Positions 7,589 through 15,853 of a stretch of DNA of 16,908 nucleotides are shown here, in pieces. The stretch lies in assembly GCA_050258555.1 (NCBI GenBank), contig JBLMZA010000022.1:1-16908 (forward strand). Reading direction: 5' to 3'. Source of the DNA: CAISDA01 sp050258555. GTDB lineage: Bacteria; Bacteroidota; Ignavibacteria; UBA10030; UBA8401. A model generated the notes under the pieces. The model was not told where the DNA came from, did no database searches, and saw only the letters and a program-made list of their open reading frames with translations. The position numbers and the translations under genes were made by a program. The stretch's first letter is position 1. The number at the start of each line of letters is the position of its first letter.

Positions 7589-7589
<1 letters not shown>
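7559..7589 (+). terminator. Hairpin terminator after the hydrolase gene
   Basis: Perfect 7-bp arms CCGCACA (7559-7565) and TGTGCGG (7572-7578) enclose a six-base loop. A short CGCC gap and seven T (7583-7589) follow. It ends the plus-strand block and abuts the stop codon of the convergent MoxR gene. Confidence 0.75.
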
Positions 7590-8635
<1,046 letters not shown>

Positions 8636-8703
8636 CGGTAGGGTTGTGCAATTAGCGCAAACTTCGCCTGAAAATCAAGATGGTGAAGCCGGCAGGCAAG
8701 GTC

Positions 8704-8732
8704 TTGGAATCCTCGTTTTTTTTCGCTATATT
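8704..8732 (+). promoter_or_regulatory. Sigma-70-type promoter for typA
   Basis: TTGGAA (8704-8709) and TATATT (8727-8732) are spaced by exactly 17 bases, with an 8-T run inside the spacer. Transcription would start near 8739, giving a leader of roughly 95 bases. The match is to the general housekeeping consensus; the host's sigma preference is not known. Confidence 0.6.
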
Positions 8733-8757
8733 ACAGGCAATAAATACCGCTCAAGAG

Positions 8758-8794
8758 AAACGCTCCGGAAGAGGTGACAGTCGGAGCGTTTTTT
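8758..8794 (+). terminator. Terminator-like hairpin in the typA leader
   Basis: Perfect 10-bp arms AAACGCTCCG (8758-8767) and CGGAGCGTTT (8782-8791) enclose a 14-base loop and run into further T. It lies between the predicted promoter and the typA start, so it could be an attenuator, the end of a short RNA of about 55 bases, or a structural leader element. An earlier CGCTC at about 8748-8752 could pair with GAGCG of the 3' arm and compete. No riboswitch family is recognised. Confidence 0.6.
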
Positions 8795-8834
8795 CGTTAT
8801 TGCGTATGTGTCTGTTCACAGTGTAAGGGTATCA

Positions 8835-10682
8835 ATGTACGTCAGAGAGAATATTCGCAACATCGCCATCATCGCGCACGTCGATCATGGCAAAACCACG
8901 CTCGTCGATCAGCTCCTGAAGCAGACCGGCACATTCCGCGACAACCAGGTCGTCGAAACGCGCGTCATGGATTCCAACGATCAGGAGCGCGAGCGCGGCA
9001 TCACGATCCTCGCCAAGAATACGTCGGTCTTCTACAAATCCGCCGAACACAAAACAACCTATAAGATCAACATCGTCGACACGCCGGGCCACTCCGATTT
9101 CGCCGGCGAAGTCGAACGCACGCTCAAGATGGTCGACGGCGTGCTGCTCTTGGTCGATGCGGCCGAAGGCCCCTTGCCCGGAACGAAGTTCGTGCTGAAG
9201 AAATCTCTCGACCTCAATCTCCATCCGATCGTCGTCATCAACAAGATCGACCGCAAGGATGCGCGCGCGCACGAAGTCCTGGATGAAGTCTTCGAGCTCT
9301 TCCTCTCGCTCGGCGCCTCCGACAAGCAGCTCGACTTCACGACGATCTACGCCATCTCGAAGCAGGGCATCGCAAAAAACGAGCTCGAGGATGAAGGCAC
9401 GAGCCTCGTCCCGCTCTTTGAAGCGATCGTGAACAAGATTCCCGCGCCCGAAGGCGACGCCAAGGCGCCCTTCCAGATGCTCGTCACGACGATCGACTAC
9501 AACGATTATCTCGGCCGCCTCGGCATCGGCAAGGTCTACCGCGGCGCCACAAAGCTCGGCGCGCCCTTGAAGGTGATCCGCCGCGACGGCACGGTCGAAG
9601 ACGCGCGCGTCACGAAGGTGTATTCGTTCGAAGGCCTGAAGCGCGTGGAAGTCGATGAAACAAGCGTGGGCGACATCATCGCCATCGCCGGCATGGAAGA
9701 CGTCGATATCGGCGAAACGATCGCCGATGCGGCCGATCCCTCGCCGCTGCCCTTTGTGGCGATCGAAGAGCCGACGCTCTCGATGAACTTCGTCGTCAAC
9801 AATTCTCCCTTCGCCGGCCTGGACGGCAAATACGTCACGACGCGCCACCTGGGCGAGCGCCTGGCCAAGGAACTGCGCTCGAACGTGTCGCTTAGGATCG
9901 AACTCACCGACTCTCCCGACATCTTCCTCGTGTCGGGACGCGGAGAGCTCCACCTGGGCGTGCTGATCGAAAACATGCGCCGCGAGGGCTTCGAGCTCCA
10001 GGTCTCCCGCCCCGAAGTGATCATGAAGCGCATCGACGACGTGTTGTGCGAGCCGATCGAGCATGCGATCATCGACGTGCCGGACGAGTATGCCGGCGTG
10101 GTGATCGAGAACATGGGCCGCCGCAAGGGAGAGATGAAGAACATGATCTCCTCGAACGGCAATACGAGGCTCGAATTCTTCGTCCCGGCAAGAGGACTGA
10201 TCGGCTTCCGCGGCGAATTCATGACGCAGACCCGAGGCACGGGCATTCTGCATCACAATTTCCACGGCTACGAGCCCTACAAGGGCGATCTCACGCACCG
10301 CACGCGCGGCGCGCTTGTGGCGATGGAAAACGGCGAAGCCGTGGCCTACGGCATGGCCAAGCTTCAGGAACGCTCGACGTTCTTTGTGGAGCCGGGAACG
10401 AAAGTCTATACGGGCATGATCGTGGGCGAGAATATGCGCGAGCACGACATGAACGTGAACGTCTGCAAGACGAAGCAGCTTACGAACATGCGCGCATCGG
10501 GTTCGGATGAGGCCGTGAGGCTCGAGCCGGCGCGGATTCTCACGCTCGAGCAGGCGATCGAATGGATCGGCGACGACGAGTATGTCGAGATCACGCCGAA
10601 GGCGCTCAGGCTCCGCAAGAAGATCCTGGATCCCCTGGAGCGCCAGCGCTCATCGAAGAAGAAGGTGGAAGCCGAAGAATAA
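8835..10682 (+). CDS. typA: Ribosome-associated translational GTPase TypA/BipA
   Basis: TypA is a translation-factor GTPase of the EF-G/LepA type that binds the 70S ribosome and aids 50S assembly and growth under stress such as cold. G motifs are intact: G1 AHVDHGKT (residues 14-21), G2 in ERGITI (53-58), G3 DTPGH (82-86), G4 NKID (136-139). Domain 2, the EF-G-like domain (EPTLSMNFVVNNSPFAG onwards) and the TypA-specific C-terminus with ARGLIGFRGEF follow. ATG 8835 has AAGGG five bases upstream and gives 615 residues, the family length; a GTG at 8808 is possible but unsupported. It is monocistronic, with its own promoter, a hairpin in its leader and a strong terminator. Confidence 0.98.
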   Translation: MYVRENIRNIAIIAHVDHGKTTLVDQLLKQTGTFRDNQVVETRVMDSNDQERERGITILAKNTSVFYKSAEHKTTYKINIVDTPGHSDFAGEVERTLKMVDGVLLLVDAAEGPLPGTKFVLKKSLDLNLHPIVVINKIDRKDARAHEVLDEVFELFLSLGASDKQLDFTTIYAISKQGIAKNELEDEGTSLVPLFEAIVNKIPAPEGDAKAPFQMLVTTIDYNDYLGRLGIGKVYRGATKLGAPLKVIRRDGTVEDARVTKVYSFEGLKRVEVDETSVGDIIAIAGMEDVDIGETIADAADPSPLPFVAIEEPTLSMNFVVNNSPFAGLDGKYVTTRHLGERLAKELRSNVSLRIELTDSPDIFLVSGRGELHLGVLIENMRREGFELQVSRPEVIMKRIDDVLCEPIEHAIIDVPDEYAGVVIENMGRRKGEMKNMISSNGNTRLEFFVPARGLIGFRGEFMTQTRGTGILHHNFHGYEPYKGDLTHRTRGALVAMENGEAVAYGMAKLQERSTFFVEPGTKVYTGMIVGENMREHDMNVNVCKTKQLTNMRASGSDEAVRLEPARILTLEQAIEWIGDDEYVEITPKALRLRKKILDPLERQRSSKKKVEAEE

Positions 10683-10686
10683 GCGC

Positions 10687-10707
10687 GCGCGCATCGTCTG
10701 TGCGCGC
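10687..10707. other. GC-rich hairpin after typA
   Basis: Arms GCGCGCA (10687-10693) and TGCGCGC (10701-10707) form a 7-bp stem with a seven-base loop just after the typA stop. No T-run follows, so it is not a terminator alone. It could stabilise the 3' end together with the next hairpin. Confidence 0.4.
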
Positions 10708-10724
10708 ATCGCGCCGCAATAATA

Positions 10725-10766
10725 AAAAGCCCGTCTGCATGGATCATCGCGTGCAGACGGGCTTTT
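10725..10766. terminator. Two-way intrinsic terminator between typA and the HEPN-like gene
   Basis: Perfect 15-bp arms AAAAGCCCGTCTGCA (10725-10739) and TGCAGACGGGCTTTT (10752-10766) enclose a 12-base loop. The A and T ends allow it to act in both directions, ending typA on the plus strand and the HEPN-like gene on the minus strand. Confidence 0.92.
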
Positions 10767-10779
10767 CTCGTTTCAAACA

Positions 10780-11205
10780 TCATACATCCTCACTCTCTTT
10801 TAAGGATGTGAATGTTGCACGTAGCGCTTTGAGTTCGACATGGTATGAATGAAGAATTGAAGCATTAAGTTCATCAGCCGTTTCTTCCTCGAATGCCTCC
10901 ATTGCCAGGTTGCGGCTGAGAATCATTTCCATCCATATTTCACCGTGCTGAATCAGCCCCGCCTTGAACGCCTCCCGGCTGGTATCCTTCGAACCGTAAA
11001 TCGTCTGTACGCCGCGGCTTTCCAGAAAATCCTTCAGTGTCTTCCAGGCTAATTCATGTGTATACTCAAAGGCCTGGATCAGACCTTGTTTTTCAAGCTC
11101 CGTCAGCGCTCGTTCTTTTGCGAGCTGTACGGCTTCGGACAGTTTGCCGAACGCTTTCTCGAAGTTATTGAACCGCTGAATCCATCGGATGTCTTTTGCC
11201 GTCAT
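10780..11205 (-). CDS. HI0074-family nucleotidyltransferase substrate-binding (HEPN-like) protein, orphan
   Basis: The protein matches the HI0074 family (PF08780), small helical HEPN-type proteins normally paired with a MNT nucleotidyltransferase, as HepT-MntA toxin-antitoxin pairs. Family blocks are DIRWIQRFNNFEKAF (5-19), GLIQAFEYTHELAWKTLKDF (41-60), REAFKAGLI (77-85) and RNLAMEAFEEETADEL (98-113). The usual RNLTSHTY-type motif has become RNLAMEAF: Arg98 is kept, but Glu103 (10897-10899) replaces the histidine. ATG 11205, with GGAG six bases upstream, gives 141 residues, the family length; the longer frame to 11271 is unlikely. Base composition looks more AT-rich than the neighbours, hinting at transfer. 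No nucleotidyltransferase gene lies beside it. Confidence 0.88.
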   Translation of the reverse strand: MTAKDIRWIQRFNNFEKAFGKLSEAVQLAKERALTELEKQGLIQAFEYTHELAWKTLKDFLESRGVQTIYGSKDTSREAFKAGLIQHGEIWMEMILSRNLAMEAFEEETADELNASILHSYHVELKALRATFTSLKESEDV

Positions 11206-11211
11206 GGAGAG

Positions 11212-11215
11212 CTCC
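11212..11215 (-). promoter_or_regulatory. Ribosome binding site deciding the HEPN-like gene start
   Basis: On the minus strand GGAG lies six bases before ATG 11205. Further upstream in the 103-base gap to murI are TTGATT (11266-11271) and TATTAT (11241-11246), but they are 19 bases apart, so a separate promoter is only weakly supported. Confidence 0.55.
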
Positions 11216-11308
11216 GCATTGGTTGCAGGTGCGCCGAGCGATAATATCGCATGTGCCGGCATCGAAATCAAGACTGATCATAGATTGTGTCCGGTGTGCG
11301 GGGCGGGC

Positions 11309-12127
11309 CTACACGGAGACTTTCTTCACGACGCCGAGCGAGCGGCCGAGGAAGCGCTCGCCCACGCGCGTGAATTTCTCGGGCGCGTCGCTCACATAAA
11401 ACCGCACATCGGGATGATCGGTGCTCGTATTGGCAAGATGCCGCTCCTCGAGCATCCGCTTGACGACCGCAGCGGTCGCCTCGCCCGAATCGATGAGGCG
11501 CACCGTCCCCTTCGTCACCTGCGCGATCGTCGGCTTCAAAAGCGGATAATGCGTGCAGCCGAGCACGAGCGTATCGATCTTTTTCGTCATGAGCGGGAAC
11601 AGATATTCCAGCGCGATGAGCTCCGTGGCCTTGTGCGTGATCCATCCTTCTTCCACCAGCGGCACAAAAAGCGGACAGGCCTGGCTGTAGACCTGGGTTG
11701 AATGTGACGCCTGGAGGATCGCCTGCGTGTAGGCCTTGCTTGCGATCGTTCCGGCCGTGCCGATCACGCCGATGCGTCCCGATGCCGACTGGCGCACGGC
11801 TTCCTGCGCGCCCGGCACGATGACGCCGCAGACGGGCATATGCGCGCGCTTCTGCACGACGTCGAGCGCGACGGCCGAGACCGTGTTGCAGGCCACGACG
11901 ATCATCTTCACCTGCTTTGACAAGAGAAAGTCGACGTCGCCCTGCGTATACTCGCGCACGACCTGCGGCGATTTCGGTCCGTAGGGCACGCGCGCCGTAT
12001 CGCCGAAGTAGACGATGTTTTCATGCGGCATCAGTTCGAGCAGCGCGCGCACGACGGTGAGTCCGCCGATGCCGGAATCGAAAACGCCGATGGGTTGCCC
12101 GGGTGATGCATGTACGTGTTCAGCCAT
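11309..12127 (-). CDS. murI: Glutamate racemase MurI
   Basis: MurI interconverts L- and D-glutamate, supplying D-glutamate for the peptidoglycan stem peptide. The N-terminal GVFDSGIGGLTVVR (14-27), YFGDTARVPYG (40-50) and both catalytic cysteines are present: Cys80 in ACNTVSA and Cys191 in GCTHYPLLKP. ATG 12127, with AAAGA upstream, gives 272 residues, the normal length; the longer frame to 12154 would need a TTG start. It lies 42 bases after glnD on the same strand and 103 before the HEPN-like gene, so it is probably read from the glnD transcript. Confidence 0.96.
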   Translation of the reverse strand: MAEHVHASPGQPIGVFDSGIGGLTVVRALLELMPHENIVYFGDTARVPYGPKSPQVVREYTQGDVDFLLSKQVKMIVVACNTVSAVALDVVQKRAHMPVCGVIVPGAQEAVRQSASGRIGVIGTAGTIASKAYTQAILQASHSTQVYSQACPLFVPLVEEGWITHKATELIALEYLFPLMTKKIDTLVLGCTHYPLLKPTIAQVTKGTVRLIDSGEATAAVVKRMLEERHLANTSTDHPDVRFYVSDAPEKFTRVGERFLGRSLGVVKKVSV

Positions 12128-12169
12128 GATGTCTTTATACAGTGTCGTCTTCAAATAGTTTGATGTCCG

Positions 12170-14857
12170 TTATTGCGCCAGCTGCACGGTGATGAGCTGT
12201 CCGATCGTGTGCACGATCTTCTCGCGTATGCGCACTTTCTGCGCGTCGTCGGTGAGCGGCCGGCCCTCGGCGTCGGCCACATAGAACGAATCGACGATCC
12301 CGTCGCCGCGCGTGCCGATCTTGGCGAAGTGTATCACAAGCCCGAGCTTCGAGAGCACCTGCGTCACCTTGTAGAGGAATCCCGTCATTTCGGGACCGTA
12401 GACGTCGATGATCGTAAGGCGCTCGGCGTCATGAAAGCGCACGTCGATCCGGATGTTCGGATGCAGAAGCGGCTTTGGCCGGCGCTTCCAGCGCCTGCGG
12501 TGCTTCTCGAAGAGCGTCTCCAGCGATTCGCTTCCTTCGAGCACCGAGCGGATGTCGGCGCCGATCTTTTCCGCCTGCGCCGTGGAGAGCGCCGATTTCG
12601 TCCTGCCGTCCACCGTGCGGAATCGGTCGATCACCGTGCCGTCCGCACGCGTGAAGCAATGCGCATCGATGATGTTGGCGTCGTTGGCCGAGAGCACGCC
12701 GCAGAGCGCCGAAAGAAGAAACGGCCGGTCCTTCAGGATCACGGTCACCGAGCTATAGGAGGATTTCGACTCGATCGATATCGAGACCGGTCCCGATCCG
12801 GCTTCGCCTTCCGGCACAGCCGGCGCTTCCAGCGCGCGAAGATGCTGCTCGATTTCTGTCGCGGTGAAGGCATGCACATACGCCTCGTTGTCGAACGAGT
12901 CGAAATGCGCCCGGACTCTCTCCATGCCGAAGAGCGGCGCAAGGCTCTTCACAAGCGCCTCACGCATATCCTGCGTGGGCGTGGTCTCGGCCCGGCCCGA
13001 TCGGCGCAAAAGGCTTCTCGTCCTGGCATAGAGTTCTTCAAGCATCGATTCCTTCCAGCTCGACCACACGTTTTTGTTCACCGCCGAGAGATCGCAGCAG
13101 GTGAGCACATAGAGCATATCCAGCTGCTCCTTGCGCGCAAAGAGCCGGGCGAACTCCTCCAGTGTCTCGGGCGCATGGAAGTTGCGCCGGAATGCGGTCT
13201 GCTCCATGGCCAGGTGATGCCGGATGAGGAATGGGACATCCTCATGCGGATCATCGACGCCGAGCTTCTGCAGCACGTCGCGCGCGGTCTCGGCGCCGCG
13301 CACGTCATGGCCCGAAATGCCCGAGGGCTTTTCGATATCATGAAACAGCAGCGCATAATACAGAATATCGCGGCGCGGAAGGCTTCGAAACACCTCCCCC
13401 AAAAGTCCCATGTGCCCCTCGAGCGCTTCGGCCCGTTCGATGGCCAGAAGCGTGTGGGCGTCGGCCGTGTAATAATGATACATGCTGTGCTGCACGTACG
13501 CCGCAAGCCTCGCCCAGTGCGGAATGATCGCCCCGAGCACATCGGCATCGCTCAGCGCACGCAGGGCCGATGCCGCATTCTTTCTGAGCGCAAGGATGTC
13601 ACGCAGACGTGCGCATGTCGCTTCGCCCGCGCACCGCTCGGGAGAAAAAATGAGCCCCGAGCGCGCGGCCTTCCCGATGCGCGTCAGAAGCGCCGGATCG
13701 ATCGAAGCCGAATGCACCGCCGCCCAGTAGAAGGCGGAAAGGATTTCGGCAGGCGTCGTGAACTCCATGGCCGTATTGCGCAGCCACACGGTATCGTCCC
13801 TGAGCAGATAAAAATCGTCGAGAATCACTTCCTTCGGCGCGCTGCTGCGCCGGAGTGTCTCCGTGCCGCGCCTGAAGACGTGCGTCAGCCGGGCATTGAG
13901 CCTGTAGAGCGTGCGCGCATGGAGAAAATATTCGCGCATGAAGCGCTCCACGCCCGCAAGCTCGCCCTCGCTCTCGTTCGTCGCGTAGCCGAGATGCCGT
14001 GCGATGCCGCGCTGCGCGGAAAATTCGAGATTGTCGTGCACGGCTGCGGAGCCGTAGTGCATCTCATGCCGGATCCTCAGAAGAAATTCCAGGGCCGCAA
14101 CGGCCTCGAGCATCTCATCGCGCGAAATGAGGCCCGAGCGCTCGAAGATGGCGCACATCTCGCGGCAGGCCGATGTGTTGGATTGAAAGGGCGTCGTGCC
14201 GAAGTATTCGATGTCGGTGGCCCGGTAGATCCACAGAAGCGAATGGAGATCGCGCAATCCGCCGGCGCTGTTTTTGAGGTTGGGCTCCAGAAGCCGGACA
14301 GAGTTGCCGTATTTCGCATGGCGCTCCGTGATGCCCGAAAGCACCGAGGCGATGAATTTCAGATCGCGTCCGCGCCCGACCGCATCGAGCATCCAATCGG
14401 TATAATGTTCGAGCACGCTCCAGCTTCCGCACACATAGCGGCCTTCCAACACCGATGCCCAGACATCGACGTCCGTCTGATAGAGACGGATGCAGTCGGA
14501 GATCGTGCGCACCGAGTGGCCGATGTCGAATCCCGTATCCCAGAGGAAGTGAAGAAACTCCTGCGCGGCGTCCGAACCCTCGCGCTTTGCATCCTCATCC
14601 TTGAAGACGATCATGAGATCGAAATCGGAATGCGGACAGAGCTCGTAGCGGCCGTAGCCGCCGAGCGCGATGACGGCTGCGAGATGCTTGGCGTCGGATG
14701 TGACGGCGTCCCAGAGTGAAGAAAACGTGCGGTCGGTGAGGGATGTCAGACGCGACGCCGTGGAAAATCCCGAGGCGCCGTCGCGGTGTGCGCTGAAGAT
14801 GCGCTGTGTTTCGTCTTTATAGGCCTGCCGGATGTCCTGTACGGCCGGATCGATCAT
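12170..14857 (-). CDS. glnD: Bifunctional PII uridylyltransferase/uridylyl-removing enzyme GlnD
   Basis: GlnD senses glutamine and adds or removes UMP on PII proteins, setting nitrogen assimilation. Four domains are seen in order: nucleotidyltransferase with GGYGRYELCPHSDFD (residues 66-80, metal ligands Asp78 and Asp80) and NSAGGLRDLHSLLWI (196-210); HD hydrolase with YTADAHTL (463-470, His468) and LLFHDIEKP (503-511, His506-Asp507) and HHLAMEQTAFRRN; a first ACT domain (about 701-775) and a second ACT domain (about 815-890) for glutamine sensing. At 895 residues it is full length. ATG 14857 overlaps the preceding TPR gene's stop as ATGA, so translation is probably coupled. No glnB, amtB or glnA is in the window. 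Confidence 0.96.
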   Translation of the reverse strand: MIDPAVQDIRQAYKDETQRIFSAHRDGASGFSTASRLTSLTDRTFSSLWDAVTSDAKHLAAVIALGGYGRYELCPHSDFDLMIVFKDEDAKREGSDAAQEFLHFLWDTGFDIGHSVRTISDCIRLYQTDVDVWASVLEGRYVCGSWSVLEHYTDWMLDAVGRGRDLKFIASVLSGITERHAKYGNSVRLLEPNLKNSAGGLRDLHSLLWIYRATDIEYFGTTPFQSNTSACREMCAIFERSGLISRDEMLEAVAALEFLLRIRHEMHYGSAAVHDNLEFSAQRGIARHLGYATNESEGELAGVERFMREYFLHARTLYRLNARLTHVFRRGTETLRRSSAPKEVILDDFYLLRDDTVWLRNTAMEFTTPAEILSAFYWAAVHSASIDPALLTRIGKAARSGLIFSPERCAGEATCARLRDILALRKNAASALRALSDADVLGAIIPHWARLAAYVQHSMYHYYTADAHTLLAIERAEALEGHMGLLGEVFRSLPRRDILYYALLFHDIEKPSGISGHDVRGAETARDVLQKLGVDDPHEDVPFLIRHHLAMEQTAFRRNFHAPETLEEFARLFARKEQLDMLYVLTCCDLSAVNKNVWSSWKESMLEELYARTRSLLRRSGRAETTPTQDMREALVKSLAPLFGMERVRAHFDSFDNEAYVHAFTATEIEQHLRALEAPAVPEGEAGSGPVSISIESKSSYSSVTVILKDRPFLLSALCGVLSANDANIIDAHCFTRADGTVIDRFRTVDGRTKSALSTAQAEKIGADIRSVLEGSESLETLFEKHRRRWKRRPKPLLHPNIRIDVRFHDAERLTIIDVYGPEMTGFLYKVTQVLSKLGLVIHFAKIGTRGDGIVDSFYVADAEGRPLTDDAQKVRIREKIVHTIGQLITVQLAQ

Positions 14858-15753
14858 GGAACGTTCCCCATCAGCAGCCCGATGGCATCGATGCGCTGCT
14901 GGAAGGCCTTGGCATGCTCGGGCTGCTTTTTCATCAGCTCCTTGTATGCGTCGATGGCGGCCTTGAACTCGTTCTGCGCCACATAGATTTCGGCCATTGT
15001 CTGCGTCACGATCGTGGGCTGCCCGGCGCCGGCGCTCTCCGATTCATCACCCGCTGCAGGAGCGGGGGAAGCCTGCGCTTCTTCCTTCGGCACGATGCGC
15101 GATGCCTCCTGGAGCATTTTGGCGAGCGATTCGAGATCGGAGGCGCTTTCCTTCGGCGCAGGCACGATCTCGTCCTTCCTGTCCGCGGGAAAGGGCGTGC
15201 GCCCGCTCAAGTACTCGTCGAGCGTCATGCGCGGCTCTGAGGGCGCGGGATGCAGCCGGAGATATTCCTCGAATGTCGGGAAGGGATCATAGGGCGGCTC
15301 TTCATCATCGACGGATGCCGCTTCTTCTGTACGCTCGGGCGCCGGCTCGATGCTGAACACTTCCTCGTGGCGCTCGGGCGCATCCGTCTCGGGCACCGCA
15401 GCGGGCGCCTCGGGCCGGGCAAAGATGGCGTCGATCCGCTCCGCTTCCGGAAGATCGGGCAGCGCTACAAGCAGATGCTGCACGACCGTGTTGAAGGGCG
15501 AGAGCTCGAGCGCGCGGTGATACGACGTGCGCGCCTCACTGATCCGGCCGAGCGCTTCGTAGCAGCGGCCGCGCATGAGATGCCCCGCGGCATACTCTGG
15601 ATACAGCAGCACGCCCTCGGCGCACAGATCCAGCGCGTCGTGCACGCGTCCGCGCTCAAGATGGAATTCGGCCAGGCGTGCAAACAACGGAGAGTTCGGA
15701 TGATGCTGATAACGCGCTTGCAGTTGCTCGATGTCGGAGTCGGCAGTGTCCAT
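14854..15753 (-). CDS. Tetratricopeptide repeat protein of unknown function
   Basis: This is a predicted cytoplasmic scaffold or adaptor. Two or three TPR units occupy residues about 8-98 (LARLAEFHLERGRVHDALDL-type helices, then AAGHLMRGRCYEALGRISEARTSYHRALELSP), and a further TPR lies at 247-285 (TMAEIYVAQNEFKAAIDAYKEL). Between them is a long acidic, Pro/Ala/Glu-rich, probably disordered linker (about 110-245) with two similar pieces, TFEEYLRLHP (160-169) and TLDEYLSGRTPFP (177-189). ATG 15753 gives 299 residues; the longer frame would read through the terminator at 15786-15822, so it is rejected. No signal peptide is seen. Its stop overlaps the glnD start, tying it to GlnD in expression; a physical link is unproven. 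Confidence 0.88.
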   Translation of the reverse strand: MDTADSDIEQLQARYQHHPNSPLFARLAEFHLERGRVHDALDLCAEGVLLYPEYAAGHLMRGRCYEALGRISEARTSYHRALELSPFNTVVQHLLVALPDLPEAERIDAIFARPEAPAAVPETDAPERHEEVFSIEPAPERTEEAASVDDEEPPYDPFPTFEEYLRLHPAPSEPRMTLDEYLSGRTPFPADRKDEIVPAPKESASDLESLAKMLQEASRIVPKEEAQASPAPAAGDESESAGAGQPTIVTQTMAEIYVAQNEFKAAIDAYKELMKKQPEHAKAFQQRIDAIGLLMGNVP

Positions 15754-15785
15754 AAAAAAAACGATTCCCGAAGACAAAAATAAAA

Positions 15786-15822
15786 AAAACCGGAGCATGC
15801 CTTTTCCACATGCTCCGGTTTT
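15786..15822 (-). terminator. Intrinsic terminator after the glycosyltransferase gene
   Basis: Perfect 14-bp arms AAAACCGGAGCATG (15786-15799) and CATGCTCCGGTTTT (15809-15822) enclose a nine-base loop. Read on the minus strand the stem is followed by an 8-T run (15782-15789, partly within the stem). It separates the glycosyltransferase from the TPR-glnD-murI unit, whose promoter must lie between here and 15753 unless readthrough supplies it. Confidence 0.9.
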
Positions 15823-15853
15823 ATAATAAAACAATACAGGCTGAAAAGCAAGA

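Noticed and set aside
8636..8760. Divergent promoter for moxR (TTGAGC and TAATAT on the minus strand)
   Set aside because: The elements are about 15 bases apart with two mismatches in the -10 box; too weak to list.
8832..10445. 537-codon minus-strand open frame opposite typA
   Set aside because: It has no recognisable family and a composition rich in His, Asp and Arg; typA on the other strand is certain.
12173..14719. 848-codon plus-strand open frame opposite glnD
   Set aside because: It is antisense to a full-length GlnD with all its motifs; its His/Arg-rich composition is that of a shadow of GC-biased codons.
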